The notes below the pieces were generated by a model. It saw only the letters and a program-made list of their open reading frames with translations. It searched no databases and was not told the origin of the DNA. A DNA stretch of 64,000 nucleotides from positions 62,001 to 126,000 of the forward strand of contig NZ_BOON01000017.1 of the NCBI RefSeq assembly GCF_016863255.1, given 5' to 3'. The position numbers and the translations under genes are program-made. Shown here piece by piece: positions 33,620 to 42,712 of this stretch (within the stretch, counting starts at the first letter, position 1; every line of letters starts with the position of its first letter). The stretch is from Planosporangium mesophilum. GTDB taxonomy: Bacteria; Actinomycetota; Actinomycetes; Mycobacteriales; Micromonosporaceae.

Positions 33620-34438
33620 TCAGGCGTTCCGCTGTCCGTCCTCGGTCGGTGAACCGAGCGGCAGGACCGGCGCCAGTTCCGGGCGCTTGGCCACCACGAG
33701 GTCGCCCGACGAGCGCCCCTGCAGCCGGCGCTTGATCCAGGGCGCCAGGTACCGCGCGGCCCAGCGGGCGTCGGCCGCGCGCGCCATCGGCCAGGGCCGG
33801 CGCGCCGGCGCCGGCACGTTGTCCAGCCAGGTCGGGTCCGGTACCAGCCCGAGCGCGGTGAGGACGTGGCCGGCGACCCGGCGGTGCCCGACCGTCGACA
33901 GGTGCAGGCGGTCCTCGCTCCACATCGCGGTGTTCGCCGCCAGCTCCTCGTCTGCCCACATATCCACGAGGTAGGCGCCCTGCCGCGTGGCGACCTCGAT
34001 GACCGCGTCGTTGAGGAACGACGTGCGGGGCAGGATGATCCGCTTGCCGGGCAGCCGGCGGGACATGTCCGCGAAGCGGAACAGGATCACGTCGGCCCCG
34101 TTGCCGCGCAGCGACGCGACGATCTCCTCGAAGCGGGTGATCAGCGTCGGGCCGTCGAAGTTGCGGCGCAGCGCGTCGTTACCGCCGGCCGCGAAGCTCA
34201 CCAGGTCGGGCTTCATCGCGAGGGTCGGCGGCAACTGCTCCGAGACCACGCCGTGGAACAGCCGGCCGCGGATGGCCAGGTTGGCGTAGTGGAACTCCTC
34301 GCCGCGCGCCACCGCCTCGGCCGCCAGGTGGGCCGCGACCAGGTCGGCCCAGCCCCGGTACCCGTCCCCATTCGGATCCGGGTCGTCCATGCCCTCGGTG
34401 AAGCTGTCACCGAGGGCCACGTAACTGCGCCAGGCCAT
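33620..34438 (-). CDS. SGNH/GDSL hydrolase
   Basis: A 272-residue esterase/lipase-type enzyme with block motifs VALGDSFTEGMDD (catalytic Ser), NLAIRGRL (block II Gly position), AAGGNDALR (Asn) and WSEDRLHLSTVGHRR (Asp-x-x-His). There is no signal peptide, so it should act in the cytoplasm. The C-terminal 60 residues are basic and Pro/Arg-rich. The ATG at 34438 is preceded by GGAGGG at seven bases, and the protein begins right before the GDSF motif, as usual for the family. Substrate unknown; members deacylate a wide range of esters. Confidence 0.88.
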   Translation of the reverse strand: MAWRSYVALGDSFTEGMDDPDPNGDGYRGWADLVAAHLAAEAVARGEEFHYANLAIRGRLFHGVVSEQLPPTLAMKPDLVSFAAGGNDALRRNFDGPTLITRFEEIVASLRGNGADVILFRFADMSRRLPGKRIILPRTSFLNDAVIEVATRQGAYLVDMWADEELAANTAMWSEDRLHLSTVGHRRVAGHVLTALGLVPDPTWLDNVPAPARRPWPMARAADARWAARYLAPWIKRRLQGRSSGDLVVAKRPELAPVLPLGSPTEDGQRNA

Positions 34439-34541
34439 TTCGCATCCCTCCAGTGAGGAATCTTGACAAAAGCTAAGCATCGACGGGAGTGGCCCGGCCG
34501 CGGGTGCGATCTACGACACGGCGCGAGGCGACCCGTGACAC

Positions 34542-34578
34542 GGCGCGGGGGCTGGCCGATGCGGCCAGCCCCCGCGCC
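34542..34578 (-). terminator. Strong hairpin terminator
   Basis: A perfect 16-bp stem, GGCGCGGGGGCTGGCC against GGCCAGCCCCCGCGCC, with a five-base loop, 12 bases past the stop of the membrane sensor gene on the minus strand. There is no T-run. Confidence 0.75.
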
Positions 34579-34589
34579 ACGATCACCCG

Positions 34590-35762
34590 TCACCTGGTCA
34601 GCAGCGTCAGGTTCTTCAGTCCGGCTGGCTCGTCGCGCCGGTCCAGCTCGGTGCCGTCCGCGGCGACCAGTAGCAGCTGGTTGTGCTGGTCGCCCTTGAC
34701 CCGCAGCAGCATGCCTCCGTCGGGCCGGAAGACCACCTGGAGCAGCCCGGTCGTGACCGGCAGCTTCACCTTCTGACCGGTCCGGGTGTCGATCACCGCG
34801 TTGCTGTACAGATTCCGGGCCGCGTCACCGGCCGGCATCGAGCCGTCGTTCCATCGCAGAGCGATCCGGCGGCCCTGCCCGGAGACGCTCTCGAGATCGA
34901 AGCCGTACGGCGGCTTCCCGTCACCGAGCCCCGGTACCGCGCGCCGGCCGGAGCCGTCCGCGTTCGCCACGAAGATTTTGCCGGCTCCGTCGGCGTACGC
35001 GATCGCGGTGTCGTCCGACGACCACGCGAAATGGCAACCGGTGACCTGCTCGGGGAACGGCGTGAACGTGTCGGTGTACACGTCCAGGACGCCCGGGCGG
35101 CTGCTCGGCCCGTTGGCGGGCCGGTTCGACGTGTCGCCGATGATCAGGCGGCGATTGTCGGGAGCCCAGACCGGCTCGTTGCACAACCCGTCGACATTGC
35201 CCCGGATCATTCTGTCCCGCCCGGTACGCAGGTCGACCAGGTGCAGCCCGCCGTCCTGCGTCACGTAGCTCAGTTGACGCCCGTCGGGCGAGACGTTGGC
35301 GTTGAGGTAGGCGGTCTCGGCCGGGAGCGTGGCGAACGCGCTTTCCGGCAGGGCCACGCCGACCAGCCACGACGTCACCGGGGAGGGGTTCGTAGAGTCC
35401 GGGCGGTCCACGTAGTACAGCCGGCCGAACGACGTCGCCTGCGATGTCGACGCCCCCGTCGGCGCGGACGAGGTGTCCGGCGTAGGCGTCACCGACGGGG
35501 TCGTCGACGGTTCCGGCGACGGGGTGGCGGAGGAACTGGTCGCCGGCTGCTGTGGCAGGCCGGTGTGCTTGGGCAACACCTGGCTGACGCCGGCGGCACT
35601 GACCCCGATCAGCGCCACGACCGCCGCTGCCACGGTCACCGCCCGCCGGATCGCGAGCCGCCGCGAGGCGCGCAGGGCACGGTCACGCAGGTCGACGGGG
35701 CGTACCGTCTCGGCGAGATCTGCGAGGGCGTCGTGCAACGGCTCTGGAGCGAAGTCGTTCAT
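34590..35762 (-). CDS. Membrane protein with beta-propeller-like domain, paired with a sigma factor
   Basis: A 390-residue protein. A cytoplasmic segment (1-38), a transmembrane helix (about 39-62, AVTVAAAVVALIGVSAAGVSQV), a Ser/Thr/Pro stalk, and an exported domain (about 110-390) with PD40/WD40-like repeats (ANVSPDGRQLSYVTQDG, EPVWAPDNRRLIIGD, FAWSSDDTAIAYADGAGKIFVANADG). The ATG overlaps the sigma factor stop (ATGA). Partners of SigE-type sigma factors often look like this and may act as anti-sigma sensors, though no zinc-type anti-sigma motif is seen in the short cytoplasmic part. Confidence 0.85.
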   Translation of the reverse strand: MNDFAPEPLHDALADLAETVRPVDLRDRALRASRRLAIRRAVTVAAAVVALIGVSAAGVSQVLPKHTGLPQQPATSSSATPSPEPSTTPSVTPTPDTSSAPTGASTSQATSFGRLYYVDRPDSTNPSPVTSWLVGVALPESAFATLPAETAYLNANVSPDGRQLSYVTQDGGLHLVDLRTGRDRMIRGNVDGLCNEPVWAPDNRRLIIGDTSNRPANGPSSRPGVLDVYTDTFTPFPEQVTGCHFAWSSDDTAIAYADGAGKIFVANADGSGRRAVPGLGDGKPPYGFDLESVSGQGRRIALRWNDGSMPAGDAARNLYSNAVIDTRTGQKVKLPVTTGLLQVVFRPDGGMLLRVKGDQHNQLLLVAADGTELDRRDEPAGLKNLTLLTR

Positions 35763-36361
35763 CGGACGCTCCCCTTCCGGAAGTAGAGGTCGGCGAGGTC
35801 CGGGGCGACGGTGCGCAGCCGGGCCAGCGCCTTGGCGGTCTGGGACTTCACGGTGCCGACGGTGACGCCGAGCAGTTCGGCGGCCTCCGCTTCGGTGCGG
35901 TCCTCGAAGTAGCGCAGGACCAGTACCGCGCGTTGCTTGTTCGACAGCTTCAACAGCGCCGCGCGCAACGTCAGCCGCAGGTCACTGCGGTCGTGCGGGT
36001 CCCGGTCACCGGTCCGCGGCTCCGGTACGTCGCCCGGGAACGCCTCCGCCACGCGCCCGCGCCGCCACCACGAAACCTGCAGGTGGTACATGACCTTCCG
36101 GGTGTACGCCTCGGCGTTCCCGGTGGCGTGCAGCCGGCTCCAGGCCCGGTGGGTGCGGGCGAGCGCCGACTGCACAAGATCTTCGGCGAGGTGCTGGTCG
36201 CCGGTGAGCAGGTACGCCGAGCGCAGCAGTGCCGCGCTTCGCCCGCGTACGAAGGCGTCGAAATCATCGACGAGGACGTCCATGCTTGCCAGCCTCTGTG
36301 GGTGGTCGACGGGGTCGGGTGGCGCCTGCGGACCCTCGGCGATGAGCCGTGGTGTCGTCAT
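35759..36361 (-). CDS. SigE-family (ECF) RNA polymerase sigma factor
   Basis: A 200-residue group 4 sigma factor. Region 2 (about 35-100: [55 protein letters not shown]) and region 4 (about 135-190: [41 protein letters not shown]) are complete; this is the actinobacterial SigE/ECF41-unlike subgroup with short linkers. GGAG lies six bases before the ATG at 36361; an internal ATG at 36283 would remove 26 residues that are not conserved. It is coupled to the membrane protein downstream. No promoter for autoregulation was identified. Confidence 0.9.
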   Translation of the reverse strand: MTTPRLIAEGPQAPPDPVDHPQRLASMDVLVDDFDAFVRGRSAALLRSAYLLTGDQHLAEDLVQSALARTHRAWSRLHATGNAEAYTRKVMYHLQVSWWRRGRVAEAFPGDVPEPRTGDRDPHDRSDLRLTLRAALLKLSNKQRAVLVLRYFEDRTEAEAAELLGVTVGTVKSQTAKALARLRTVAPDLADLYFRKGSVR

Positions 36362-36527
36362 AGTTGTCTCCGGGGTGCTTCAGGGGATCCGGGCGCCGGC
36401 GAGCCGAGGATCGGTCGGGTTATGTCATCCGAGACGCGCTCCTGCCCCCGCATGGTTGTCGATGGATCTGTCAACCGTCCGACAAACCCGCGCGTGCGGC
36501 CCGGACGGGAGGACGTACGCTGCGCGA

Positions 36528-38261
36528 ATGCTGATGCGCATGTCGAGCCTGTTCGTCCGTACCCTCCGCGAGGACCCGGCCGAGGCCGAGGTCCCGAGCC
36601 ACAAGCTGCTGGTACGCGCCGGCTATGTCCGCCGGTTCGCGCCGGGCGGGTACGCCTGGCTGCCGCTCGGCCAGCGGGTACTCGACCGCGTCGCCGCGGT
36701 GGTACGCGAGGAGATGGCCGCGATCGGCGCGCAGGAGGTGTCGTTCCCGTCGCTACTGCCGCAGGAGAACTACGAGACGAGCGGTCGCCTGAGCGCCTTC
36801 GGCGACGACGTGTTCCGGCTGCGCGACCGGCGCGGCGCCGGGTACGTGCTCGGCCCGACCCACGAGGAGCTGTTCACGCTGCTCGTACGCGACCTCTACG
36901 GCTCGTACCGCGACTACCCGGTGACGCTCTACCAGATCGGCACCAAGTTCCGGGACGAGGCGCGGCCCCGGGGCGGGCTGCTGCGCGGCCGGGAGTTCCT
37001 GATGAAGGACGCGTACTCGTTCGACCTCGACGACGAGGGGCTGCGCCGCTCGTACCAGGCGCAGCGGGACGCGTACATCCGGATCTTCAACCGGCTCGGT
37101 CTGGACTACACGATCGTGGCGGCGATGTCCGGCTCGATGGGCGGCTCGGTCTCCGAGGAGTTCCTGGCACCGGCCCCCGTCGGTGAGGACACCTTCGTGG
37201 GCTGCACCGCCTGCGACTACGCCGCCAACACCGAGGCGGTGACGACGCCGGCGCCGGCGGTCAACGGCGAGCTCACCCACCCGGCGGCGGAGGTCATCGA
37301 CACGCCGGGTACCCCCACCATCGCGTCGCTTGTGGAGTACGCGAACTCGGTCGGGGCGGGTGGCCGTACCGACTGGACCGCCGCGGACACCCTGAAGAAC
37401 GTCGTGCTCCGGGTCGGCGACTCGATCCTGGTCGTCGGCGTACCGGGCGACCGCGAGGTGGACCTCAAGCGGGTGTCGGCGGCGCTGCACCCCGCGACGG
37501 TGGAGATGTTCGACGACTTCGCCGCGCAGCCCGACCTGGTGCGCGGGTACATCGGCCCGCAGGTGCTGGCCAAGCTCGGCATCCGGTACCTGGTCGACCC
37601 GCGGGTGGTACCCGGTACCGCCTGGCTGACCGGCGCGAACGAGGCCGACCGGCACGCGGTGAACGTCGTCTGCGGCCGCGACTTCGTCCCCGACGGCACG
37701 ATCGAGGCGGCCGACGTACGGGAGGGCGACGCGTGCCCGGCGTGCGGCGACGGCTCACTCACCCTGCGACGCGGTATCGAGATCGGCCACATCTTCCAGC
37801 TCGGACGCCGGTTCGCCGACGCGTTCGGCCTGGACGCGTTGGGCCCGGACGGCCAGCCGGTACGGATCACCATGGGCTCGTACGGGGTAGGCGTGTCGCG
37901 CGTGGTCGCCGCCATCGCCGAGCAGCACCACGACGAGCGTGGCCTGGCCTGGCCGGAATCGGTCGCGCCGGCCTTCGCGCACGTCGTCGCGACCGGCAAG
38001 GGCGAGCAGGGCGAGACGGCGGAGCGGTTGGCGTCGGAGTTGACGGCACGCGGCATCGACGTGCTGCTGGACGACCGGCCTGGGCTGTCCGCGGGCGTAC
38101 GGTTCGCCGACGCCGAACTGCTCGGCATGCCGGTCGTCGTCGTGGTCGGTCGACGCCTGGCCGACGGTTACGTCGAGGTCCGCTCGCGCATCGACGGTTC
38201 CCGCACCGACGTACCCGTCGACGACGTGGTCGAACTGATTGATCGACGACGGCGTGGGTAA
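36528..38261 (+). CDS. proS: Prolyl-tRNA synthetase (bacterial type with insertion editing domain)
   Basis: A 577-residue class II synthetase that charges tRNA-Pro. Motif 2 region GPTHEELFT and [17 protein letters not shown], motif 3 GSYGVGVSR, the INS editing domain at about 230-400 (TLKNVVLRV with its conserved Lys, [12 protein letters not shown]) and the anticodon-binding domain (about 470-577) are all present. GGGAGG is 11-12 bases before the first of three in-frame ATGs (36528, 36534, 36540), so the exact start is uncertain by up to four codons. It is divergent from the sigma factor. A YbaK-type deacylase gene lies 1 kb downstream. Confidence 0.95.
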   Translation: MLMRMSSLFVRTLREDPAEAEVPSHKLLVRAGYVRRFAPGGYAWLPLGQRVLDRVAAVVREEMAAIGAQEVSFPSLLPQENYETSGRLSAFGDDVFRLRDRRGAGYVLGPTHEELFTLLVRDLYGSYRDYPVTLYQIGTKFRDEARPRGGLLRGREFLMKDAYSFDLDDEGLRRSYQAQRDAYIRIFNRLGLDYTIVAAMSGSMGGSVSEEFLAPAPVGEDTFVGCTACDYAANTEAVTTPAPAVNGELTHPAAEVIDTPGTPTIASLVEYANSVGAGGRTDWTAADTLKNVVLRVGDSILVVGVPGDREVDLKRVSAALHPATVEMFDDFAAQPDLVRGYIGPQVLAKLGIRYLVDPRVVPGTAWLTGANEADRHAVNVVCGRDFVPDGTIEAADVREGDACPACGDGSLTLRRGIEIGHIFQLGRRFADAFGLDALGPDGQPVRITMGSYGVGVSRVVAAIAEQHHDERGLAWPESVAPAFAHVVATGKGEQGETAERLASELTARGIDVLLDDRPGLSAGVRFADAELLGMPVVVVVGRRLADGYVEVRSRIDGSRTDVPVDDVVELIDRRRRG

Positions 38262-38300
38262 ATCTCCTCCGAAGACGCCGATCCCCTTCCGGAGGCCTCC

Positions 38301-38726
38301 ATGCCGATGCAGACCGTCGCGGACGTGATGACCGCACGCGTGGTCACCCTGCCCCGCGACACGACCCTGGCCGAAGCCGCCCGCACCATGCGCGAGGAGG
38401 ACATCGGCGACATCGTGGTGGCCGGCGGTGACGGTACCGCCGGCCTGGTGACCGATCGCGACATCGTGGTACGGGCGGTCGCGGAGGGACGCGACCCGGC
38501 CAGCACCACGATCGGCGAGATCCTCACGCAGGATCTCGTGACCGTACGACCGGAAGACACCGTGCAGTCGGCGGCGCTACTGATGCGTGACTACGCGGTC
38601 CGGCGGGTGCTGGTATGTGACGAGGAGCAGAACCTGGTGGGCATCGTCTCCATCGGCGACCTGGCCGAGGAGATCGATCCCGAGTCGGTACTCGGCGGCA
38701 TCAGCCGGGCCGAGCCCAACAACTGA
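38301..38726 (+). CDS. CBS-domain-pair protein
   Basis: A 141-residue protein made of two CBS domains (about 6-62 and 72-130): TVADVMTARVVTLPRDTTLAEAARTM with GLVTDRDIVVRAVAEG, and TIGEILTQDLVTVRPEDTV with LVGIVSIGDLAEEID. Such pairs bind adenine nucleotides and act as energy or stress sensors. GGAGG lies five bases before the ATG. It follows proS by 39 bases and ends at a strong terminator, so it may be co-transcribed with proS. Similar small CBS proteins are induced in actinobacterial dormancy or stress regulons; not shown here. Confidence 0.9.
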   Translation: MPMQTVADVMTARVVTLPRDTTLAEAARTMREEDIGDIVVAGGDGTAGLVTDRDIVVRAVAEGRDPASTTIGEILTQDLVTVRPEDTVQSAALLMRDYAVRRVLVCDEEQNLVGIVSIGDLAEEIDPESVLGGISRAEPNN

Positions 38727-38734
38727 GCCGTGCC

Positions 38735-38765
38735 AGCCGCCCCGGAGTATTCCTCCGGGGCGGCT
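38735..38765 (+). terminator. Hairpin terminator after the CBS gene
   Basis: A 13-bp perfect stem, AGCCGCCCCGGAG against CTCCGGGGCGGCT, with loop TATTC, nine bases past the stop codon. Confidence 0.85.
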
Positions 38766-38830
38766 GCGTTGACCGCCTGCGGGGTGGTCGTGATCGGAAC
38801 CCGGCGCTCAGCGCGGATAAGCTTGACGTA

Positions 38831-39253
38831 ATGAACATGCCTACCCGACTCACCGAGATCATCGACGAGTTCGCCTCCGCACCGCGCGACGTGGTGCTGG
38901 AGATGCTGCTCGAGTACGTCGACGCCCTGCCCCCACTGCCGCCGGACATGGTCGGCCACGACGGCATGGAGCAGGTGCCCGAGTGTCAGACCGCGTTCTT
39001 CCTGCGCGCCGAGGTGAAGTCCGACCGCCGCGTCGAGATGTGGTTCGACTGCCCGCCCGAGGCGCCGACGACCCGCGCCTTCGCCGGCATCCTGGCCGAG
39101 GGCCTGGCCGGCGCCAGCGCCGACGAGGTACTGGCGGTCCCCGGCGATCTCTACCAGCGGATGGGCCTGGCCGCCGCGATCAGCCCGCTGCGGGTACGTG
39201 GTGGCAGCGCGATCCTGGGCCGGCTCCAGCGACAGGTGCGCGAGCAGTCCTGA
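38831..39253 (+). CDS. SufE-family sulfur acceptor protein
   Basis: A 140-residue SufE protein, which takes persulfide sulfur from a cysteine desulfurase or sulfurtransferase and passes it to the Fe-S scaffold. The catalytic Cys52 sits in EQVPECQTAFFLRAEV, and the family fold continues through FDCPPEAPTTRAFAGIL and LYQRMGLAAAISPLR. No ribosome-binding site is visible before the ATG; a second ATG two codons on is possible, and a leaderless transcript may be used. It stands apart from other suf genes. Confidence 0.9.
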   Translation: MNMPTRLTEIIDEFASAPRDVVLEMLLEYVDALPPLPPDMVGHDGMEQVPECQTAFFLRAEVKSDRRVEMWFDCPPEAPTTRAFAGILAEGLAGASADEVLAVPGDLYQRMGLAAAISPLRVRGGSAILGRLQRQVREQS

Positions 39254-39287
39254 CGCGTGGTTTCACGTGCAACGGTATTGATCTACC

Positions 39288-39812
39288 TCACCGCGCGAGA
39301 TCCTCGATCACCTCGGCCCCGGGTAGCCTGACCAGCGCCGTACCGGGCAGAGCGATCTTGCTGTGCCGCACCCCGCTCCCGATGATCACGTAAGGGGTGG
39401 CCGCGACGCGGGCGTCGATCAGGATCGGCCAGTCCGCCGGCAGCCCGATCGGCGTGATCCCGCCGTACTCCATACCCGTCTCCGCCACCGCCACGTCCAT
39501 CGGCGCGAAGCTCGCCTTACGCACGTCGAGGCGCCGGCGCGCGACGCCGTTCACGTCGGCGCGAGTGGTCGCAAGCACCAGGCACGCGGCGTAGCGCGTC
39601 TCGCCCTCCCGCTTGCCCGCCACCACGACACAGTTGGCCGACTCGGCCAGGCCCACCCCGTACGCCTCGCAGAACTCGGCGGTGTCGGCGAGCGCCGGGT
39701 CGATCGGCGCGACGAGCACCTCCGGCTCGGTCCAGGTCTCCAGGGCGGCCAGCACCGGGGGCGCCAACAGGTCGGGGCGTTCCCGGGCAGGCTCGGTCTT
39801 CAGCGTTCCCAT
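39288..39812 (-). CDS. YbaK/EbsC-family aminoacyl-tRNA deacylase
   Basis: A 174-residue trans-editing protein of the prolyl-tRNA deacylase group (YbaK, ProX, INS-like), which hydrolyses mischarged tRNAs such as Cys- or Ala-tRNA-Pro. Visible family features are ANCVVVAGKREGETRYAACLVLATTRADVNGVARRRLD and GGITPIGLPADWPILID with the conserved GxxxP loop. The ATG at 39812 is used; GTG one codon earlier is also possible. It is convergent with sufE and close to proS, which has its own INS editing domain. Confidence 0.87.
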   Translation of the reverse strand: MGTLKTEPARERPDLLAPPVLAALETWTEPEVLVAPIDPALADTAEFCEAYGVGLAESANCVVVAGKREGETRYAACLVLATTRADVNGVARRRLDVRKASFAPMDVAVAETGMEYGGITPIGLPADWPILIDARVAATPYVIIGSGVRHSKIALPGTALVRLPGAEVIEDLAR

Positions 39813-39889
39813 CACCAGCCCATCCTGTCCGCGCCGGTGGCGATGGTCAAAAGCGTGTGCCACGAAAGCGCACGGGGTACGACGTCGCC

Positions 39890-40096
39890 ATGACCGAACC
39901 GACAGACGAACGCGTCGAGAGCCGGGCCGCCGATCTGCTCCCCGAGGAGCTGGCGGCCGGTAGTGACGACCCGCGGGCCCAGGCGGCCGCGATCCTCCAG
40001 GACTCCGACCGTCGCGAGAACGATCTCGAGGCCGCGCCCGACTCGTTCCTGGAGCACCGCACGTCCGAACAGACCGTCACACCGCCGCTGCCCTGA
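39890..40096 (+). CDS. Small acidic hypothetical protein
   Basis: A 68-residue protein, MTEPTDERVESRAADLLPEEL to TSEQTVTPPLP. It is strongly acidic and probably mostly helical (AADLLPEELAAGSDDPRAQAAAILQDSDRRENDLE). No known domain; the length and start (ATG, weak upstream GGGG) are consistent with a real conserved actinobacterial gene but support is limited to coding bias. Confidence 0.65.
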   Translation: MTEPTDERVESRAADLLPEELAAGSDDPRAQAAAILQDSDRRENDLEAAPDSFLEHRTSEQTVTPPLP

Positions 40097-40179
40097 TCGA
40101 TCGATCGCCCCCAACGCCCCTCCCGATTTCGGTACCGTGACAGGCCGGAGAATTCGTACTGGGGGGGTTGATAGCGGTT

Positions 40180-40578
40180 ATGGCAATGCCATTCAGTACC
40201 GCGGGGGACGATGCGGACGCCTGGGTGGACTCCTGGGCGGCGGGCATCTCGGCCCACGCCCGCGCTGCCCAGGAGCTTTCCGAGCGGGTGTCGATGCTGT
40301 CGGTGTCGGCGTCCGGCCGGGACGGCGCCGTACGGGTGACGGTCGCCGGCTCCGGGGTGATGACCGACCTGACGCTCGACGACCGGGTGCTGCGCTGGTC
40401 GGCCGACGAGATCGCGGCCCAGGTCATGTCGGTGATGCGACGCGCGCAGGGATCGCTGGCGGCGCGGGTGGCGGAGGTCGCCGATGAGACCGTCGGCGCC
40501 GACTCCGAGACCGGTCGGGCCGTCGTGGACGGCTTCGCTCGGCGGTTCCCGGCGCTCCAGGAGGGCGAGGACGGCTGA
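40180..40578 (+). CDS. YbaB/EbfC-family protein
   Basis: A 132-residue protein with the YbaB fold: a helix (AHARAAQELSERVSMLSVSAS), a beta hairpin (DGAVRVTVAGSGVMTDLTLDD) and a second helix (WSADEIAAQVMSVMRRAQGSLAARVAEV). True EbfC binds DNA and is encoded beside dnaX-recR; this copy is elsewhere and belongs to the divergent actinobacterial paralogues. A run of seven G precedes a TTG at 40168, while the ATG at 40180 gives a cleaner N-terminus; the start is uncertain by four codons. Confidence 0.8.
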   Translation: MAMPFSTAGDDADAWVDSWAAGISAHARAAQELSERVSMLSVSASGRDGAVRVTVAGSGVMTDLTLDDRVLRWSADEIAAQVMSVMRRAQGSLAARVAEVADETVGADSETGRAVVDGFARRFPALQEGEDG

Positions 40579-40580
40579 CG

Positions 40581-40617
40581 GGTGCCTGAGCGTCACCGGA
40601 GGTGGCGCTCAGGCACC
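40581..40617. terminator. Bidirectional hairpin terminator
   Basis: GGTGCCTGAGCG pairs with CGCTCAGGCACC (12 bp), and CACC/GGTG extend it inside the loop. It starts right after the YbaB-like gene stop and overlaps the last codons of the opposing membrane protein gene, so it can serve both. Confidence 0.8.
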
Positions 40618-42624
40618 GAGTACGAGGATCCCCACCTTGGAGGGGTACCGGCCGGCGAGGGTCCGGGCGACCTCCACATTGGTCGGCGCCGCCGAGCTGC
40701 TGCCCGGCTCCGCCGCGAAGAACCGGGCGTCCGGATCCCGTACCACGAACCGCACGGGTACCGGACTGTCGCGCACCCTCGCCTCCAGGTCGGCCAGGGT
40801 CGGCCGGTGCGGCGCGCTCGGCGACAGGAAGACGTACCACGCCTCGCCCACCCGGTAGTTGCGCTGCATCACCGCGGTGAACAGGGTGGCGTAGAAGTTG
40901 GCGTACGGCGTCGCGGTCAGCACGACGTCGACCGTGCCGTTCGCGTCCGGGTAATCCCGGACCAGGTTGACGGCCTGGCGGCCACCGGCCGGGGACCCCT
41001 TCTCCAACCCGAGCCCGTACCGCAGGCCGGCGCCGGCCAGCGGCTTGGCGTGCCAGGGGCCGCCGAACGCCGCGAGCGCGAACGCGACGACGAGTACGCC
41101 GGCCAGCGCGGTGGCGTACCGCCCCGCGCTCGGACGCGCCACGCGCGACCACGGCAGCAGGCGCGCGGTCGTGCCGAGCGCGACCAGGCCCACCACCAGC
41201 AGCATGTGCAGCAACTTCTCGAAGTAGTAGACCGAGTGCCCGACCATCGCGTACTGGTACGCCCACAGCGCCACGACCATCCCGGCTGCGACGGCGAGCT
41301 CGACGGCGAGGACGCGGCGAGCCGGCGAACGCCACCCGTACCGGGCCGAGATCCCGGCCAGGGCCGCGATCAGGACCAAACACAGGACCGGCCGGTCGAC
41401 CGGCAGCGCGGTACCCGGGATCAGCAGCTGGTTGCCGGAGCCGGACGGCCGGTTCGCCAGTGGGGTGATCACCACCAGGGGGGCCAGCACGACGGCGACG
41501 GCCAGCGTGAAGCGCCAGGGCAGCGCGCGGCGGCGGCGCCAGGCCCACACGGCAGCGACCACCAGCGCGTACGGGAGGTACAGGTGGTACGTGAACGAGA
41601 CGCCGATCAGCAGCGACGCCACGGTGACCACCTGGTCGCGTACACCGGCCAGCGGGCGCGCCACCACCGCGGTCAGCATCGCGACCAGCGCCAGGCCGAG
41701 CAGCTCGTTCGGGAAGCCCCGCAGGAACACGGTGATCAGGTCGCCGAAGTAGAGCACGCCGGCGACGCCGCCCAGCACCGCGAGCAGGGCGGCCGGGGCG
41801 GGAGCCGGACCGGCCACCCGGCGCACCGCCCACAGCAGGGCCAGCGCGAGGAAGACGTAGCTGCCGAGGTGGCACCACAGCGCCACGTCCATGGCCGTCA
41901 CCGCGTCGGCGTTGCGGTCCGACGACCGGACGAACCGGTCCAGCACGGCGTAGAGCAGGTGGGTGCCCTGCGGGTACCCGAAGCCGTAGTCGTCGGGGGC
42001 GAAGACCCCGGCGGCGGGGCGGTGCAGGAACGCGTACCCGCCGACCTTGCCGATCATGTCGTAGAGCATGAAGTGCCGGGCGAAGTCCTCGCCGGGCGCG
42101 ACGATGCCCATCCGGCCGCCGAGGTCGCGCAGGGCGAAGGGCCCGAACGCCAGTACGGCCACCGCGAGCCCGGCCAGCCAGGTGACCACGTCCGCGGCCG
42201 GCGGCCGGCGCGGGAGCCGGGGACGGCGGCCGGTCACCAGGGCCAGGACGACCAGCCCGGTGAACGCACAGCCGGCGATCGGCACGGGGTGCAGGTGCCA
42301 GGGCCAGACCGAGATCACCAGCCCGGCCGCGCAGAGCGCCCCGAAGAGCTGGGCCGCCGCGAGGACGAACCGGTCGAGGAGGGTACGTCCGGGACGCTGG
42401 AGCGACATCAGCCCGACGAGCAGGATCGGCGGCAGCAGCCAGTCGGCGCCGAGCAGATGTGTACCGGCCGGGAGCAGCCAGGAAGCCGCGAACGCGGCGG
42501 CCCATCGCCACAGCGGGGTCGACGTCGACGGCCCGACGGGAGGCGGCGTCGTGACCGGACTCTGACTGGTTGTGGTAGACAAGCGCGACCTCGAAACGGT
42601 CTCGGCGGGTTTTGCCCTGTGCAT
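40609..42624 (-). CDS. Large polytopic membrane protein, probable GT-C glycosyltransferase
   Basis: A 671-residue protein with about 13 hydrophobic segments and hydrophilic loops; the C-terminal 150 residues are mostly extracytoplasmic (NYRVGEAWYVFLSPSAPHRPTL, VRFVVRDPDARFF). An early extracytoplasmic loop contains APGEDFARHFMLYDMIGK, where paired acidic residues could act as in GT-C enzymes that use polyprenyl-phosphate sugars. No named family was confirmed. An in-frame TTG at 42579 has a better ribosome-binding site (GAGG) than the ATG at 42624. It follows a second such gene by 88 bases, and both likely belong to the surface-glycan locus. Confidence 0.75.
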   Translation of the reverse strand: MHRAKPAETVSRSRLSTTTSQSPVTTPPPVGPSTSTPLWRWAAAFAASWLLPAGTHLLGADWLLPPILLVGLMSLQRPGRTLLDRFVLAAAQLFGALCAAGLVISVWPWHLHPVPIAGCAFTGLVVLALVTGRRPRLPRRPPAADVVTWLAGLAVAVLAFGPFALRDLGGRMGIVAPGEDFARHFMLYDMIGKVGGYAFLHRPAAGVFAPDDYGFGYPQGTHLLYAVLDRFVRSSDRNADAVTAMDVALWCHLGSYVFLALALLWAVRRVAGPAPAPAALLAVLGGVAGVLYFGDLITVFLRGFPNELLGLALVAMLTAVVARPLAGVRDQVVTVASLLIGVSFTYHLYLPYALVVAAVWAWRRRRALPWRFTLAVAVVLAPLVVITPLANRPSGSGNQLLIPGTALPVDRPVLCLVLIAALAGISARYGWRSPARRVLAVELAVAAGMVVALWAYQYAMVGHSVYYFEKLLHMLLVVGLVALGTTARLLPWSRVARPSAGRYATALAGVLVVAFALAAFGGPWHAKPLAGAGLRYGLGLEKGSPAGGRQAVNLVRDYPDANGTVDVVLTATPYANFYATLFTAVMQRNYRVGEAWYVFLSPSAPHRPTLADLEARVRDSPVPVRFVVRDPDARFFAAEPGSSSAAPTNVEVARTLAGRYPSKVGILVLGA

Positions 42625-42712
42625 GATACGGCCGCCGGGCGCGGGGTCCGAACGGCTGCGTGGCCGGCCACCGACGACAGCCGGACGCGGTACGACGCGG
42701 GAGACCAGCGCG

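Noticed and set aside
35937-38261. 774-codon frame for prolyl-tRNA synthetase
   Set aside because: The first 197 codons overlap the sigma factor on the opposite strand; family length and the ribosome-binding site point to 36528.
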